Origin: Anoxybacter fermentans
GTDB lineage: Bacteria > Bacillota > Halanaerobiia > DY22613
NCBI RefSeq assembly: GCF_003991135.1
Contig: NZ_CP016379.1
Coordinates: 558,001-622,000 of the forward strand
DNA length: 64,000 bases
Reading direction: 5' to 3'
Shown: one piece after another, positions 48,597-56,063 of the stretch
Position numbering within the stretch: position 1 is the first letter of the stretch
Layout of the letters: each line of letters opens with the position of its first letter
Notes under the pieces: model-generated
The model's database searches: none
Told to the model about the DNA's origin: nothing
The model's input: only the letters and a program-made list of their open reading frames with translations
Position numbers and translations under genes: made by a program

Positions 48597-49530
48597 TACA
48601 ATTGCAAAATATAACCAGGTTGTAATATGCGGTCATATTGACCCCGATGGTGACTGTCTGGGTTCAATGCTTGCATTAGGTACTGCCTTAAAAAAACAGG
48701 GTAAAAAGGTACGCCTGGTATTAGAAAGAACTTTACCTGATAATTTATCTCCTTTGGAGGAAGATTGGGATTATTGTTATACAGATGATTTTGTATTTGA
48801 ACCTGAGGATCAACTTTTGATAGTTCTGGATAGTGGTGCACTGGATCGGATTCCTGAACTTCCTCCTCATAAATTACCAATTATCAATATCGACCATCAT
48901 ATGAGTAATACTTTCTTTGGTGATTATAATTATGTTGATGAGAGGGCGGCTGCTGCGGGAGAAATTGTCTATCTTTTGTTAGAGGAGATGGGGATTGAGA
49001 TTGATCAAAAGATTGGGTATTATATAGCTGTTTCTATTATTTCTGATACTGGTTGTTTTAGATATTCTAATACCAATCCTCGCATCCTGCGGTTAATGGC
49101 TGATCTATTAGAGATGGGTATTGATACCGCCTCTATTTACAAAGATTTTCTCGCCAGCCATCCTCTCCGTAAAATTCGTCTTAGAGGACTCGTTTATTCG
49201 CGAATGAAAACTGCTTTTGATGGGCGGGTAGCATGGGTTGTAATTGATCAGGAAATGTTAAAAGAAGCAGGAGCCACGGTTGATGATACTGGTTCCATCT
49301 CGAGCGAACTGCGGGATATAAAAGGAGTAGAGGTTGGAGTTAGTATTTTGGAAAGAGAACCTGGTTTGATTCAGTTAGGTTTACGTTCTAATGATTATGT
49401 TCCTGTAAACGAAGTGGCCATGATTTTTGGAGGGGGAGGACATTTACGTGCTGCTGGTGCACGTGTTAGAGGAGATTTAGAAGAAATATCTAAAAAGGTA
49501 TTACAAAAGATCGGAGAATATCTGGAGTGA
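48568..49530 (+). CDS. nrnA: Bifunctional oligoribonuclease/PAP phosphatase NrnA (DHH family)
   Basis: A 320-residue DHH-DHHA1 phosphoesterase. Metal motifs are GHIDPDGDCLGS, LDSGALDR and NIDHHMSN. The C-terminal substrate-binding motif is GGGGHLRAAG. Relatives degrade nanoRNAs of 2-5 bases and convert pAp to AMP. It lies between rbfA and truB, as in Bacillus-like genomes. The start is one of two adjacent ATGs after GGAGG. Confidence 0.95.
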   Translation: MMNSLKEIADTIAKYNQVVICGHIDPDGDCLGSMLALGTALKKQGKKVRLVLERTLPDNLSPLEEDWDYCYTDDFVFEPEDQLLIVLDSGALDRIPELPPHKLPIINIDHHMSNTFFGDYNYVDERAAAAGEIVYLLLEEMGIEIDQKIGYYIAVSIISDTGCFRYSNTNPRILRLMADLLEMGIDTASIYKDFLASHPLRKIRLRGLVYSRMKTAFDGRVAWVVIDQEMLKEAGATVDDTGSISSELRDIKGVEVGVSILEREPGLIQLGLRSNDYVPVNEVAMIFGGGGHLRAAGARVRGDLEEISKKVLQKIGEYLE

Positions 49531-49539
49531 TAGAAAGAG

Positions 49540-50439
49540 ATGAATGGGATTTTAAATATTTTAAAACCAGCTGGCATGACATCTTTTGATGTAGTAGCTA
49601 AAATAAAGGGTCTTGTCAAAACCAAGAAAGTTGGACATACTGGAACTTTAGATCCGGATGCTGTTGGAGTGTTACCGATCTGTCTGGGGAAGGCAACCCG
49701 TATGGTAGAATTTTTAATGGAAGATCGTAAATTTTATCGAGCTCAGGTGACTTTAGGGATTGAGACTGATACTCAGGATGCTAAAGGAAAGATTATTGCT
49801 CAACATGAGATAAGTAATATTGATGAAGGTAAGATTAGACAGGTATTGACTCAATTTATCGGGAAGATTGAACAGATTCCACCTATGGTTTCAGCTGTTA
49901 AACATAAAGGAAAGCGACTATATGAATTAGCCCGTCAAGGTATTGAGGTTGAACGTAAACCTCGGGAAGTAAAAATTTATAGTCTTAAACTTTTAAGAGT
50001 AAATTTACCTCATTTTTGGATTGATGTAGAGTGTTCAAAAGGAACATATATTAGAACTCTGGCCCATGATATTGGAAAAGCTTTAGGAGTTGGAGCTCAT
50101 CTCTCTTATCTGATTCGGATAAAAACTGGAGAATTTTCTTTAGAGGAGAGTGTAACAATACCCGAAGTATTTGAGGCATCTCAAAAAAATAGGATTTCTG
50201 ATTTAATTTTACCTATAGATTGGGGAGTTCGTTCTCTGCCTAAAGTACTAATTAAAGATAAGGTGCAAAAAAAGGCTTATAATGGGGGGCAACTACAAAA
50301 AAGAGACTATCAAAAGTTTCCTGAAGGATTGGGTAAGGGTGAGTTAGTAAGAGTTTATAGCAAAAGCGGCTTTATTTCCATTTCAGAGGTGTATGACCCT
50401 GAAAGGCAAATTTTAAGGCCCGTAAAAGTTTTTGCCTGA
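49540..50439 (+). CDS. truB: tRNA pseudouridine(55) synthase TruB
   Basis: A 299-residue enzyme that makes pseudouridine 55 in the T-loop of tRNA. The catalytic aspartate is in KVGHTGTLDPDAVGVLPICLGKATRM. KGTYIRTLAHDIG and the C-terminal PUA-like region are present. It follows nrnA at nine bases. Confidence 0.97.
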   Translation: MNGILNILKPAGMTSFDVVAKIKGLVKTKKVGHTGTLDPDAVGVLPICLGKATRMVEFLMEDRKFYRAQVTLGIETDTQDAKGKIIAQHEISNIDEGKIRQVLTQFIGKIEQIPPMVSAVKHKGKRLYELARQGIEVERKPREVKIYSLKLLRVNLPHFWIDVECSKGTYIRTLAHDIGKALGVGAHLSYLIRIKTGEFSLEESVTIPEVFEASQKNRISDLILPIDWGVRSLPKVLIKDKVQKKAYNGGQLQKRDYQKFPEGLGKGELVRVYSKSGFISISEVYDPERQILRPVKVFA

Positions 50440-50451
50440 GAGGTGTATAGG

Positions 50452-51396
50452 ATGCAGTTGATTACAGATGAAGAAATAATGAAAAATCACGATAAACCTA
50501 TGATAGTTGCCCTGGGTTTTTTTGACGGTATTCATTACGGACATCGTGTTATCATAGAAGAGACAGTTCGTCAGGCCAGAGAGTCAAATGTCTTGAGCGG
50601 AGTTTTTACTTTTCATCCTCATCCTTTAAAGGTTCTGGCACCGAAGCGGGCTCCCGGATTAATTACAGCTTTATCTCAAAAAAGGCGGATTTTAGCTGAA
50701 ATGGGTGTTGACCGACTAATTGTAAAAGCTTTTACTAAAGAATTTGCTGCCACTGATTTCCGTTCTTTTGTTCAGACCTATCTGGTTCAATATTTAAAGG
50801 TAAAAGGTGTTGTTGTGGGAGAAGATTTTCGTTTTGGTAAGGAAAGTAAAGGCGATGCTACTGCTATGAAGGAATTGGGCGAAAAATACGGTTTTACTGT
50901 AACTGTCTTTGATACTATTAGGGTAAATGGGGTAGAAGTTAGAAGCACTTTGATTCGCAATTTGATTCTTAAAGGTCAGATGGATAAGCTCCTTACTTAT
51001 TTAGGAAGACCGTATACTTTGGTTGGTAAAGTTGTTCGGGGAGATGGCCGCGGTCATCAATTGGGATTTCCTACAGCAAATTTATCATTAGCAGTTGATT
51101 ATGTTATTCCTGATTACGGAGTATATGCCGGGTATATTATTGTTCATGGTAAAAGATATCAAGCTGTTGCTAATATCGGAGTCAGGCCTACTTTTGCTAA
51201 ATCCGATCTTTCTATTGAAATTCATATTCTGGACTATTCAGGGAATTTATACGATGAGATAGTTGAGATTGAATTGATCAAAAAAATACGTTCTGAGCGT
51301 TCTTTTGATTCAATTGATGAGCTGGTGGCTCAAATTAAAGATGATATTGTATCAACCCGTCAAATTTTATCAAATGACATTACTGCAAAAAGTTGA
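50452..51396 (+). CDS. ribF: Bifunctional riboflavin kinase/FAD synthetase
   Basis: A 314-residue enzyme making FMN and FAD. The N-terminal nucleotidyltransferase has VALGFFDGIHYGHRVIIEE, and the C-terminal kinase has GKVVRGDGRGHQLGFPTANL and YGVYAGYI. The ATG at 50452 has GAGAGGTG upstream; the GTG at 50443 lies in that site. The last codons and stop (ACT GCA AAA AGT TGA) are formed by the terminus of repeat copy 4, so the natural C-terminus has been replaced. Confidence 0.97.
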   Translation: MQLITDEEIMKNHDKPMIVALGFFDGIHYGHRVIIEETVRQARESNVLSGVFTFHPHPLKVLAPKRAPGLITALSQKRRILAEMGVDRLIVKAFTKEFAATDFRSFVQTYLVQYLKVKGVVVGEDFRFGKESKGDATAMKELGEKYGFTVTVFDTIRVNGVEVRSTLIRNLILKGQMDKLLTYLGRPYTLVGKVVRGDGRGHQLGFPTANLSLAVDYVIPDYGVYAGYIIVHGKRYQAVANIGVRPTFAKSDLSIEIHILDYSGNLYDEIVEIELIKKIRSERSFDSIDELVAQIKDDIVSTRQILSNDITAKS

Positions 51397-51561
51397 TTTT
51401 TCACTTCATAAAGAAATTTTTCGAATCATCTAAAGTTCGATTTCAGTGACTTGATTAGCTTATCATATCCTGTGATGAGGCTATTCTTTTCAATCTCACT
51501 AAGAGATGGTTTAACGAAAAATTTCTATAGCGTTCAAAATTAGCTTTTTGCAGTTTAATCA
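51375..51561 (+). repeat. Dispersed inverted-repeat element, copy 4 (partly decayed long form)
   Basis: A 187-bp palindrome with ends actgcaaaaagttgattttt and the complement of actgcaaaaagctaatttt. Arms gaaatttttcgaatcatctaaagttcgattt and the complement of gaaatttttcgttaaaccatctctta. The central module is reduced to cttgattagcttatcatatcctgtgatgagg. It starts inside the ribF coding sequence. Confidence 0.88.
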
Positions 51562-51595
51562 TCAAATTAATAATTTATATTAGGTATAATGAGGG

Positions 51596-51624
51596 TTTAC
51601 ACTCCCTTTCTTTTATGTTAAAAT
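51596..51624 (+). promoter_or_regulatory. Promoter for the two small genes before rpsO
   Basis: TTTACA (51596-51601) and TAAAAT (51619-51624) with a 17-base spacer, just downstream of repeat copy 4. Confidence 0.62.
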
Positions 51625-51656
51625 ATTAGAGGATGTAATTAAGGGAGTGTGACCGG

Positions 51657-51881
51657 ATGTTATTATCCGAAAAATTATCTGATGCTGAAGTCCGGCAATT
51701 AATTTCATTGATTGCACATATTTGTATGAGTCGTGAGTTTCAAGCATTGAAAGAGGAATTAGCGCAGTATTATTGTGAAGCAGGTTATAATAATTTTGAT
51801 ATTACAGCTTTTGAAGATGCTTTGTATACAATGTTGCAGCAGATGGAGGAGTTTAACCCATCTGTAAAGGAGCTTCTTTAG
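51657..51881 (+). CDS. Small acidic helical protein of unknown function
   Basis: A 74-residue protein (isoelectric point clearly low) predicted to be all helical: LSDAEVRQLISLIAHICMSREFQALKEELAQYY...FEDALYTMLQQMEE. AAGGGAGTG precedes the ATG. It is followed three bases later by a second small gene. I do not recognise a family. Pairing of an acidic helical protein with a small basic partner recalls toxin-antitoxin cassettes, but its own promoter and tight spacing are the only direct support. Confidence 0.75.
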   Translation: MLLSEKLSDAEVRQLISLIAHICMSREFQALKEELAQYYCEAGYNNFDITAFEDALYTMLQQMEEFNPSVKELL

Positions 51882-51884
51882 TTT

Positions 51885-52106
51885 ATGAGGGTTATTGTTA
51901 CCGAACATGTAAAAAAACGGTTAGAGGAAGCTCGTCAACATGGAATTAGTCTTGATGATGTGATCAAGGCGGCTCAGGAATTACCAGGCCGGATTCCAAA
52001 AGCAACACGTTTTCGCGGTTTTATTTCAGAAGAGGGATGTCTTTTTGATATTGTAGCAAAAGACTTAAAAACTGGCCGGCTGGTGATAACAGTAATTGGT
52101 AAGTAA
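51885..52106 (+). CDS. Small DUF4258/RelE-like protein
   Basis: A 73-residue protein: MRVIVTEHVKKRLEEARQHGISLDDVIKAAQELPGR...FRGFISEEGCLFDIVAKD...LVITVIGK. The pattern helix-rich N-terminus with a conserved H, then an antiparallel sheet ending in VITV, is like DUF4258 and other small RelE-fold proteins. Whether it is a toxin is not shown. It starts three bases after the upstream small gene and precedes the rpsO leader. Confidence 0.7.
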   Translation: MRVIVTEHVKKRLEEARQHGISLDDVIKAAQELPGRIPKATRFRGFISEEGCLFDIVAKDLKTGRLVITVIGK

Positions 52107-52114
52107 CAATTTTT

Positions 52115-52182
52115 ATAATCTTTGAACCATAACTCTAGGAAAGGCGAGTACTCCGACGTTTTTCTTGGGTTATGGCGATTAT
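52115..52182 (+). ncRNA. Ribosomal S15 leader (rpsO 5' regulatory RNA)
   Basis: A long-range stem: ATAATC (52115-52120) with GATTAT (52177-52182), and CCATAAC (52127-52133) with GTTATGG (52169-52175). An inner hairpin centres on GAGTACTC. It ends a few bases before the rpsO ribosome site, where S15 leaders commonly act as an autoregulatory switch. The fold is clear; binding by S15 is inferred. Confidence 0.62.
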
Positions 52183-52204
52183 GAAAAAAGGAGGTGAATT
52201 GTGA

Positions 52205-52471
52205 ATGTTAAGTCCAGAAAGAAAAGCTGAAATTATTAAAGAATATCAAATTTCCGAAGGAGATACTGGTTCTCCTGAGGTTCAAATTGCTCTTTTAACT
52301 GAGAGGATTAATCTTTTAACTGAGCATTTAAAGGTGCATAAAAAAGACCATCATTCCCGTAGAGGATTGCTTAAGATGGTAGGTAAGCGTAAAGGTCTTT
52401 TACGGTATCTGAAGAATAAAGATATTGAGCGTTATCGTGCATTAATTGAGAAGTTGGGTATTAGAGGTTAA
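52205..52471 (+). CDS. rpsO: 30S ribosomal protein S15
   Basis: An 88-residue four-helix protein that binds 16S rRNA. The line [69 protein letters not shown] is standard. AAAGGAGGTGA precedes the ATG at 52205. rpsO-pnp is a conserved pair across bacteria. Confidence 0.98.
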   Translation: MLSPERKAEIIKEYQISEGDTGSPEVQIALLTERINLLTEHLKVHKKDHHSRRGLLKMVGKRKGLLRYLKNKDIERYRALIEKLGIRG

Positions 52472-52481
52472 GGTAATTTAA

Positions 52482-52513
52482 AAGAGCGGGATTAATACCC
52501 GCTCTTCCTTTTA
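52482..52513 (+). terminator. Intrinsic terminator after rpsO
   Basis: AAGAGCGGG (52482-52490) pairs perfectly with CCCGCTCTT (52498-52506), then CCTTTT. Confidence 0.85.
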
Positions 52514-52564
52514 ATTTACAACCATAAAAAACGGTACATACTGACTTTGGATGAAGAAAAATCT

Positions 52565-52593
52565 TTTATGCAGATTGTACCAACGGGTATAAT
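52565..52593 (+). promoter_or_regulatory. Promoter for pnp
   Basis: A perfect TATAAT (52588-52593) with TTTATG 17 bases upstream, giving a leader of roughly 85 bases before pnp. Confidence 0.55.
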
Positions 52594-52684
52594 ATATGTA
52601 TGGTTAAATTGCAAACAAATTTTATGGCGTATATATTACATGGAAAACTGTTGCGTTATACTTGACGAAGGGGGTAACACTTAT

Positions 52685-54832
52685 ATGCACCAATGGCAGG
52701 TGGAAGTTGGTGGAAAAGAAATCTATGTCGAAACTGGTAGATTGGCAAAACAGGCCAATAAAGCTGTTTTAGTTCGCTGTGGCGGTACTGTTGTTCTAGT
52801 AACTGCAACCATGTCTGAACCACGGGAAGGAATTGACTTTTTCCCGCTTATGGTCAATTATGAGGAACGGGAATATGCTATTGGAAAAATTCCTGGAAGT
52901 ATAATGCGTCGTGAAGGACGTCCCCGGGATGCAGCAACTCTTGCTGCCCGTTTAATCGATAGGCCTCTTAGACCTCTATTCCCTGAAGGATTCAGACATG
53001 AGGTACAAATCATTGTAACTATTTTGTCTGTTGACTCAGATAATGAACCAGATATTCTAGCATTAAACGGTGCTTCAATGGCTCTTTCTTTATCAGACAT
53101 TCCTTTTAATGGGCCAATCGGTGGGGTTAAAGTAGGTCTCGTTGATGGGGAATTTGTTATTAATCCGGATTCAGAGCAGCGTGAGAAGAGTCTTCTCGAT
53201 TTGACAGTTGCTGGAACAAAGGATGCAATTATGATGGTTGAAGCCGGAGCAAAAGAAGTTCCTGAAGATGTAATGCTGGATGCTATCATGTTTGCTCATG
53301 AGGCAATAAAAGGTTTGGTGGAAAAACAGGAACAAATGGTAGCTGAAGCAGGTAAACCGAAGATTAAATTTGAAGTTCCACAAATAGATGAAAACGTTGA
53401 AAAAGCTGTCCGTGAGATGGCTTATGACAGGCTAAATGAAGCAATGCGGATTGTTGATAAGGTGGAACGTAATAGAAAAGTAAAGGAGATTGCTACTGAA
53501 GTTAAAGAAATTCTTGCTAAAAAGTTTGAAGAAGATGGAGTAGAAGATGTTGAAGCTAAGTTAAAAATGGTCGATAAAGTGGTAGAAAAATTGAATAAAG
53601 AGATTGTTCGTAAAATGATTTTAAAAGAGGGAATCAGACCTGATGGTCGTAAACCTGATGAAATTCGACCCATTTGGTGTGAAGCAGGTGTCCTACCCAG
53701 AGTACATGGTTCTGCCGTCTTTACCCGTGGACAAACTCAGGTACTTTCGGTACTTACTCTGGGTGCGATCAGTGATGAACAGGTTCTTTTTGGTCTGGGT
53801 GAAGAAGAGACTAAACGCTTTATGCATCATTATAATTTCCCTCCTTACAGTGTGGGTGAGACTGGTCCTTTGCGTGCTCCAGGCCGTCGTGAGATAGGAC
53901 ATGGTGCTCTAGGAGAGCGGGCAATTGAACCTGTTATTCCTGATCAGGATGATTTTCCATATACCATCCGTGTGGTTTCTGAGGTATTGGAATCAAATGG
54001 TTCTACTTCACAGGCCAGTATCTGTGCAAGTATAATGGCATTGATGGATGGTGGAGTACCGATTAAAGCTCCGGTAGCAGGTATAGCGATGGGCTTAATG
54101 AGTGATGGTGAGAATGTGGTCGTTTTATCCGATATCCAGGGTGTAGAAGATTTCTATGGTGATATGGACTTTAAAGTTGCCGGTACGAAAAAAGGTATTA
54201 CTGCTCTTCAGATGGATATTAAAATTTCCGGTGTTACCAGAGAGATACTTGAGAAGGCTTTAGAACAGGCGCGGGTGGGTCGTTTATACATTCTGGAAAA
54301 GATGTTAGAAGAGATCAGTGAACCGAGACCAGAACTTTCACCATATGCACCAAGCATGATTACTATGAAGATTGATCCGGATAAGATCCGTTATGTTATT
54401 GGCCCGGGTGGTAAGACAATTAAGAAGATTATTGATGAAACAGATGTCAAAATTGATATTGAAGATGATGGAACCATCTTCATCCTGGCAACCAATCAGG
54501 AAAATGGAGAAGCTGCACGGGATATGATTCAAAACTTAACCCGGGATGTAGCAGTAGGTGAAATCTTTAAAGGTAAAGTAAAAAGGATTGCAAATTTTGG
54601 AGCATTTGTTGAGATAGTACCCGGACAGGAAGGTCTTGTTCACATTTCAAAACTTGCTAAACATCATGTCAAGAAGGTTGAAGATGTAGTGAAGATAGGA
54701 GATGAAATATGGGTCAAAGTAACCGGTATTGATGAGTTAGGGCGGATTAACTTATCCCGTAAAGATGCCTTACAGGAATTGGGCATAGAAGATCCTACAG
54801 CTCCTAAGGAAAAACTGAAAAATAGAGGCTAA
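52685..54832 (+). CDS. pnp: Polyribonucleotide nucleotidyltransferase (PNPase)
   Basis: A 715-residue exoribonuclease that degrades RNA 3'-5' with phosphate. Two RNase PH domains flank a helical domain: [29 protein letters not shown]... and [30 protein letters not shown]. The KH domain is [18 protein letters not shown], and the S1 domain is [33 protein letters not shown]. The ATG at 52685 fits the family start; a frame extending to 52547 crosses the promoter and is not real. GAAGGGGG lies upstream at long spacing. Confidence 0.98.
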   Translation: MHQWQVEVGGKEIYVETGRLAKQANKAVLVRCGGTVVLVTATMSEPREGIDFFPLMVNYEEREYAIGKIPGSIMRREGRPRDAATLAARLIDRPLRPLFPEGFRHEVQIIVTILSVDSDNEPDILALNGASMALSLSDIPFNGPIGGVKVGLVDGEFVINPDSEQREKSLLDLTVAGTKDAIMMVEAGAKEVPEDVMLDAIMFAHEAIKGLVEKQEQMVAEAGKPKIKFEVPQIDENVEKAVREMAYDRLNEAMRIVDKVERNRKVKEIATEVKEILAKKFEEDGVEDVEAKLKMVDKVVEKLNKEIVRKMILKEGIRPDGRKPDEIRPIWCEAGVLPRVHGSAVFTRGQTQVLSVLTLGAISDEQVLFGLGEEETKRFMHHYNFPPYSVGETGPLRAPGRREIGHGALGERAIEPVIPDQDDFPYTIRVVSEVLESNGSTSQASICASIMALMDGGVPIKAPVAGIAMGLMSDGENVVVLSDIQGVEDFYGDMDFKVAGTKKGITALQMDIKISGVTREILEKALEQARVGRLYILEKMLEEISEPRPELSPYAPSMITMKIDPDKIRYVIGPGGKTIKKIIDETDVKIDIEDDGTIFILATNQENGEAARDMIQNLTRDVAVGEIFKGKVKRIANFGAFVEIVPGQEGLVHISKLAKHHVKKVEDVVKIGDEIWVKVTGIDELGRINLSRKDALQELGIEDPTAPKEKLKNRG

Positions 54833-54833
54833 G

Positions 54834-54864
54834 AAGGCACCAAAAGAGGTGTCTTTTATTTTTG
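54834..54864 (+). terminator. Intrinsic terminator after pnp
   Basis: AAGGCACC (54834-54841) pairs with GGTGTCTT (54848-54855; one G:T pair) and is followed by a T-rich run. Confidence 0.75.
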
Positions 54865-54873
54865 TTTGAAAAA

Positions 54874-55043
54874 TGATCCTACTGCAAAAAGTTAATTTTT
54901 CGCTTCATCACCTCCTGTAATGAGCTAATCAAGGGCCAGGAGGACCCATTGATTAGCGTGCCTTACTTCGACTGAAATCGAACTTTAGATGGTTCGAAAA
55001 ATTTCTTTATAAAGCGAAAAATTAGCTTTTTGCAGTAAAATCA
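54874..55043 (-). repeat. Dispersed inverted-repeat element, copy 5 (long form, inverted)
   Basis: A 170-bp element with ends actgcaaaaagttaattttt and the complement of actgcaaaaagctaattttt. Its left arm is shortened and runs straight into the central module. That module (catcacctcctgtaatg, then aatcaagggccaggaggaccc) is reversed relative to copy 3, as are the outer arms. It lies between the pnp terminator and nfo. Confidence 0.88.
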
Positions 55044-55189
55044 GACATAGATTTTATAAACTTTCCATCATAAAATTAAAGGATTACCTTACCCTTAACG
55101 CGAATGAATATAAGAATGTGATAACCATTTTTCGGTTAAAATAAATAAAAAGTTAGGTAATTTTGCCATAAATTAAGGAGTGAAAATTA

Positions 55190-56035
55190 ATGCGAGTTGG
55201 TGCGCATGTTTCAATTGCCGGAGGGATAGATAAGGCCCCTGAACGGGCTCATCAACTTGGTTGTGATTGCTTACAGATCTTTTCGAAAAATCCTCGCGGC
55301 TGGAAGGTGCGGGAATTGTCAGAGAATGAAGCAAATAAAACCCAGGAGAAGCTTAAGGAGTTTGGGTTGGACCCAATGGTGGTTCATATCACTTACCTTA
55401 TTAATCTTGCTTCTCCTAAAGCTGATTTATATGAAAAATCCCTGAATGGTTTAATTACTGATCTTATACGATCTGGGATGTTAGGAGCTAAGTATCTGGT
55501 CTTACATCCAGGTAAATATACTGGAAGTAGTTTAAAAGATGGAATCAAAAGAATTACCGAATCCATTAATATTGCCTTTGATAAAGTACAAAATGATGTA
55601 ATCCTTTTGTTAGAGAATGTGGCAGGAGCCGGGACAGAAATAGGTAAAACATTTGAGGAATTGAAAGAGATAATGGATCTTATAGAAGATCGGAGCCGGA
55701 TTGGTATTTGTTTTGATACCTGTCACGGTTTTGCAGCAGGTTATGATATTAGAACTGAAGAGACAGTAGATAAAGTTTTTACTGATTTAGATCAGGTGAT
55801 TGGAATTGATAAGTTAAAGGTGATCCACGCCAATGATGCAAAAGGGGGACTGGGTTCTAATCTGGACCGCCATGAACATATCGGATTTGGTGCTATTGGT
55901 GAAGCAGGGTTTAAAGCTATGATTCATCATCCGATGGTACTTAAATATGATATTCCTTTTATACTTGAAACACCCCTTGATGAAAAAGGTGATTTTGAGA
56001 CAAATATTAAAAAGATGAGAGAATTGGCGAAGTAA
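55190..56035 (+). CDS. nfo: Endonuclease IV (AP endonuclease)
   Basis: A 281-residue TIM-barrel repair enzyme that cuts at abasic sites using three zinc ions. Start MRVGAHVSIAGGIDKAPERAHQLGCDCLQIFSKNPRGWK; metal-binding stretches VLHPGKYTGS, LLLENVAGAGTEIG, GICFDTCHGFAAGYD and LDRHEHIGFGAIG. The ATG has AAGGAGTG upstream. It is followed after 28 bases by the helicase gene, so a repair operon is possible. Confidence 0.97.
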   Translation: MRVGAHVSIAGGIDKAPERAHQLGCDCLQIFSKNPRGWKVRELSENEANKTQEKLKEFGLDPMVVHITYLINLASPKADLYEKSLNGLITDLIRSGMLGAKYLVLHPGKYTGSSLKDGIKRITESINIAFDKVQNDVILLLENVAGAGTEIGKTFEELKEIMDLIEDRSRIGICFDTCHGFAAGYDIRTEETVDKVFTDLDQVIGIDKLKVIHANDAKGGLGSNLDRHEHIGFGAIGEAGFKAMIHHPMVLKYDIPFILETPLDEKGDFETNIKKMRELAK

Positions 56036-56063
56036 GTTTTTTGATGGATTGGAGTGGAAGTTT

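Noticed and set aside
52547-52684. N-terminal extension of PNPase by 46 residues
   Set aside because: It overlaps the TATAAT promoter box and does not match the conserved family start [12 protein letters not shown].
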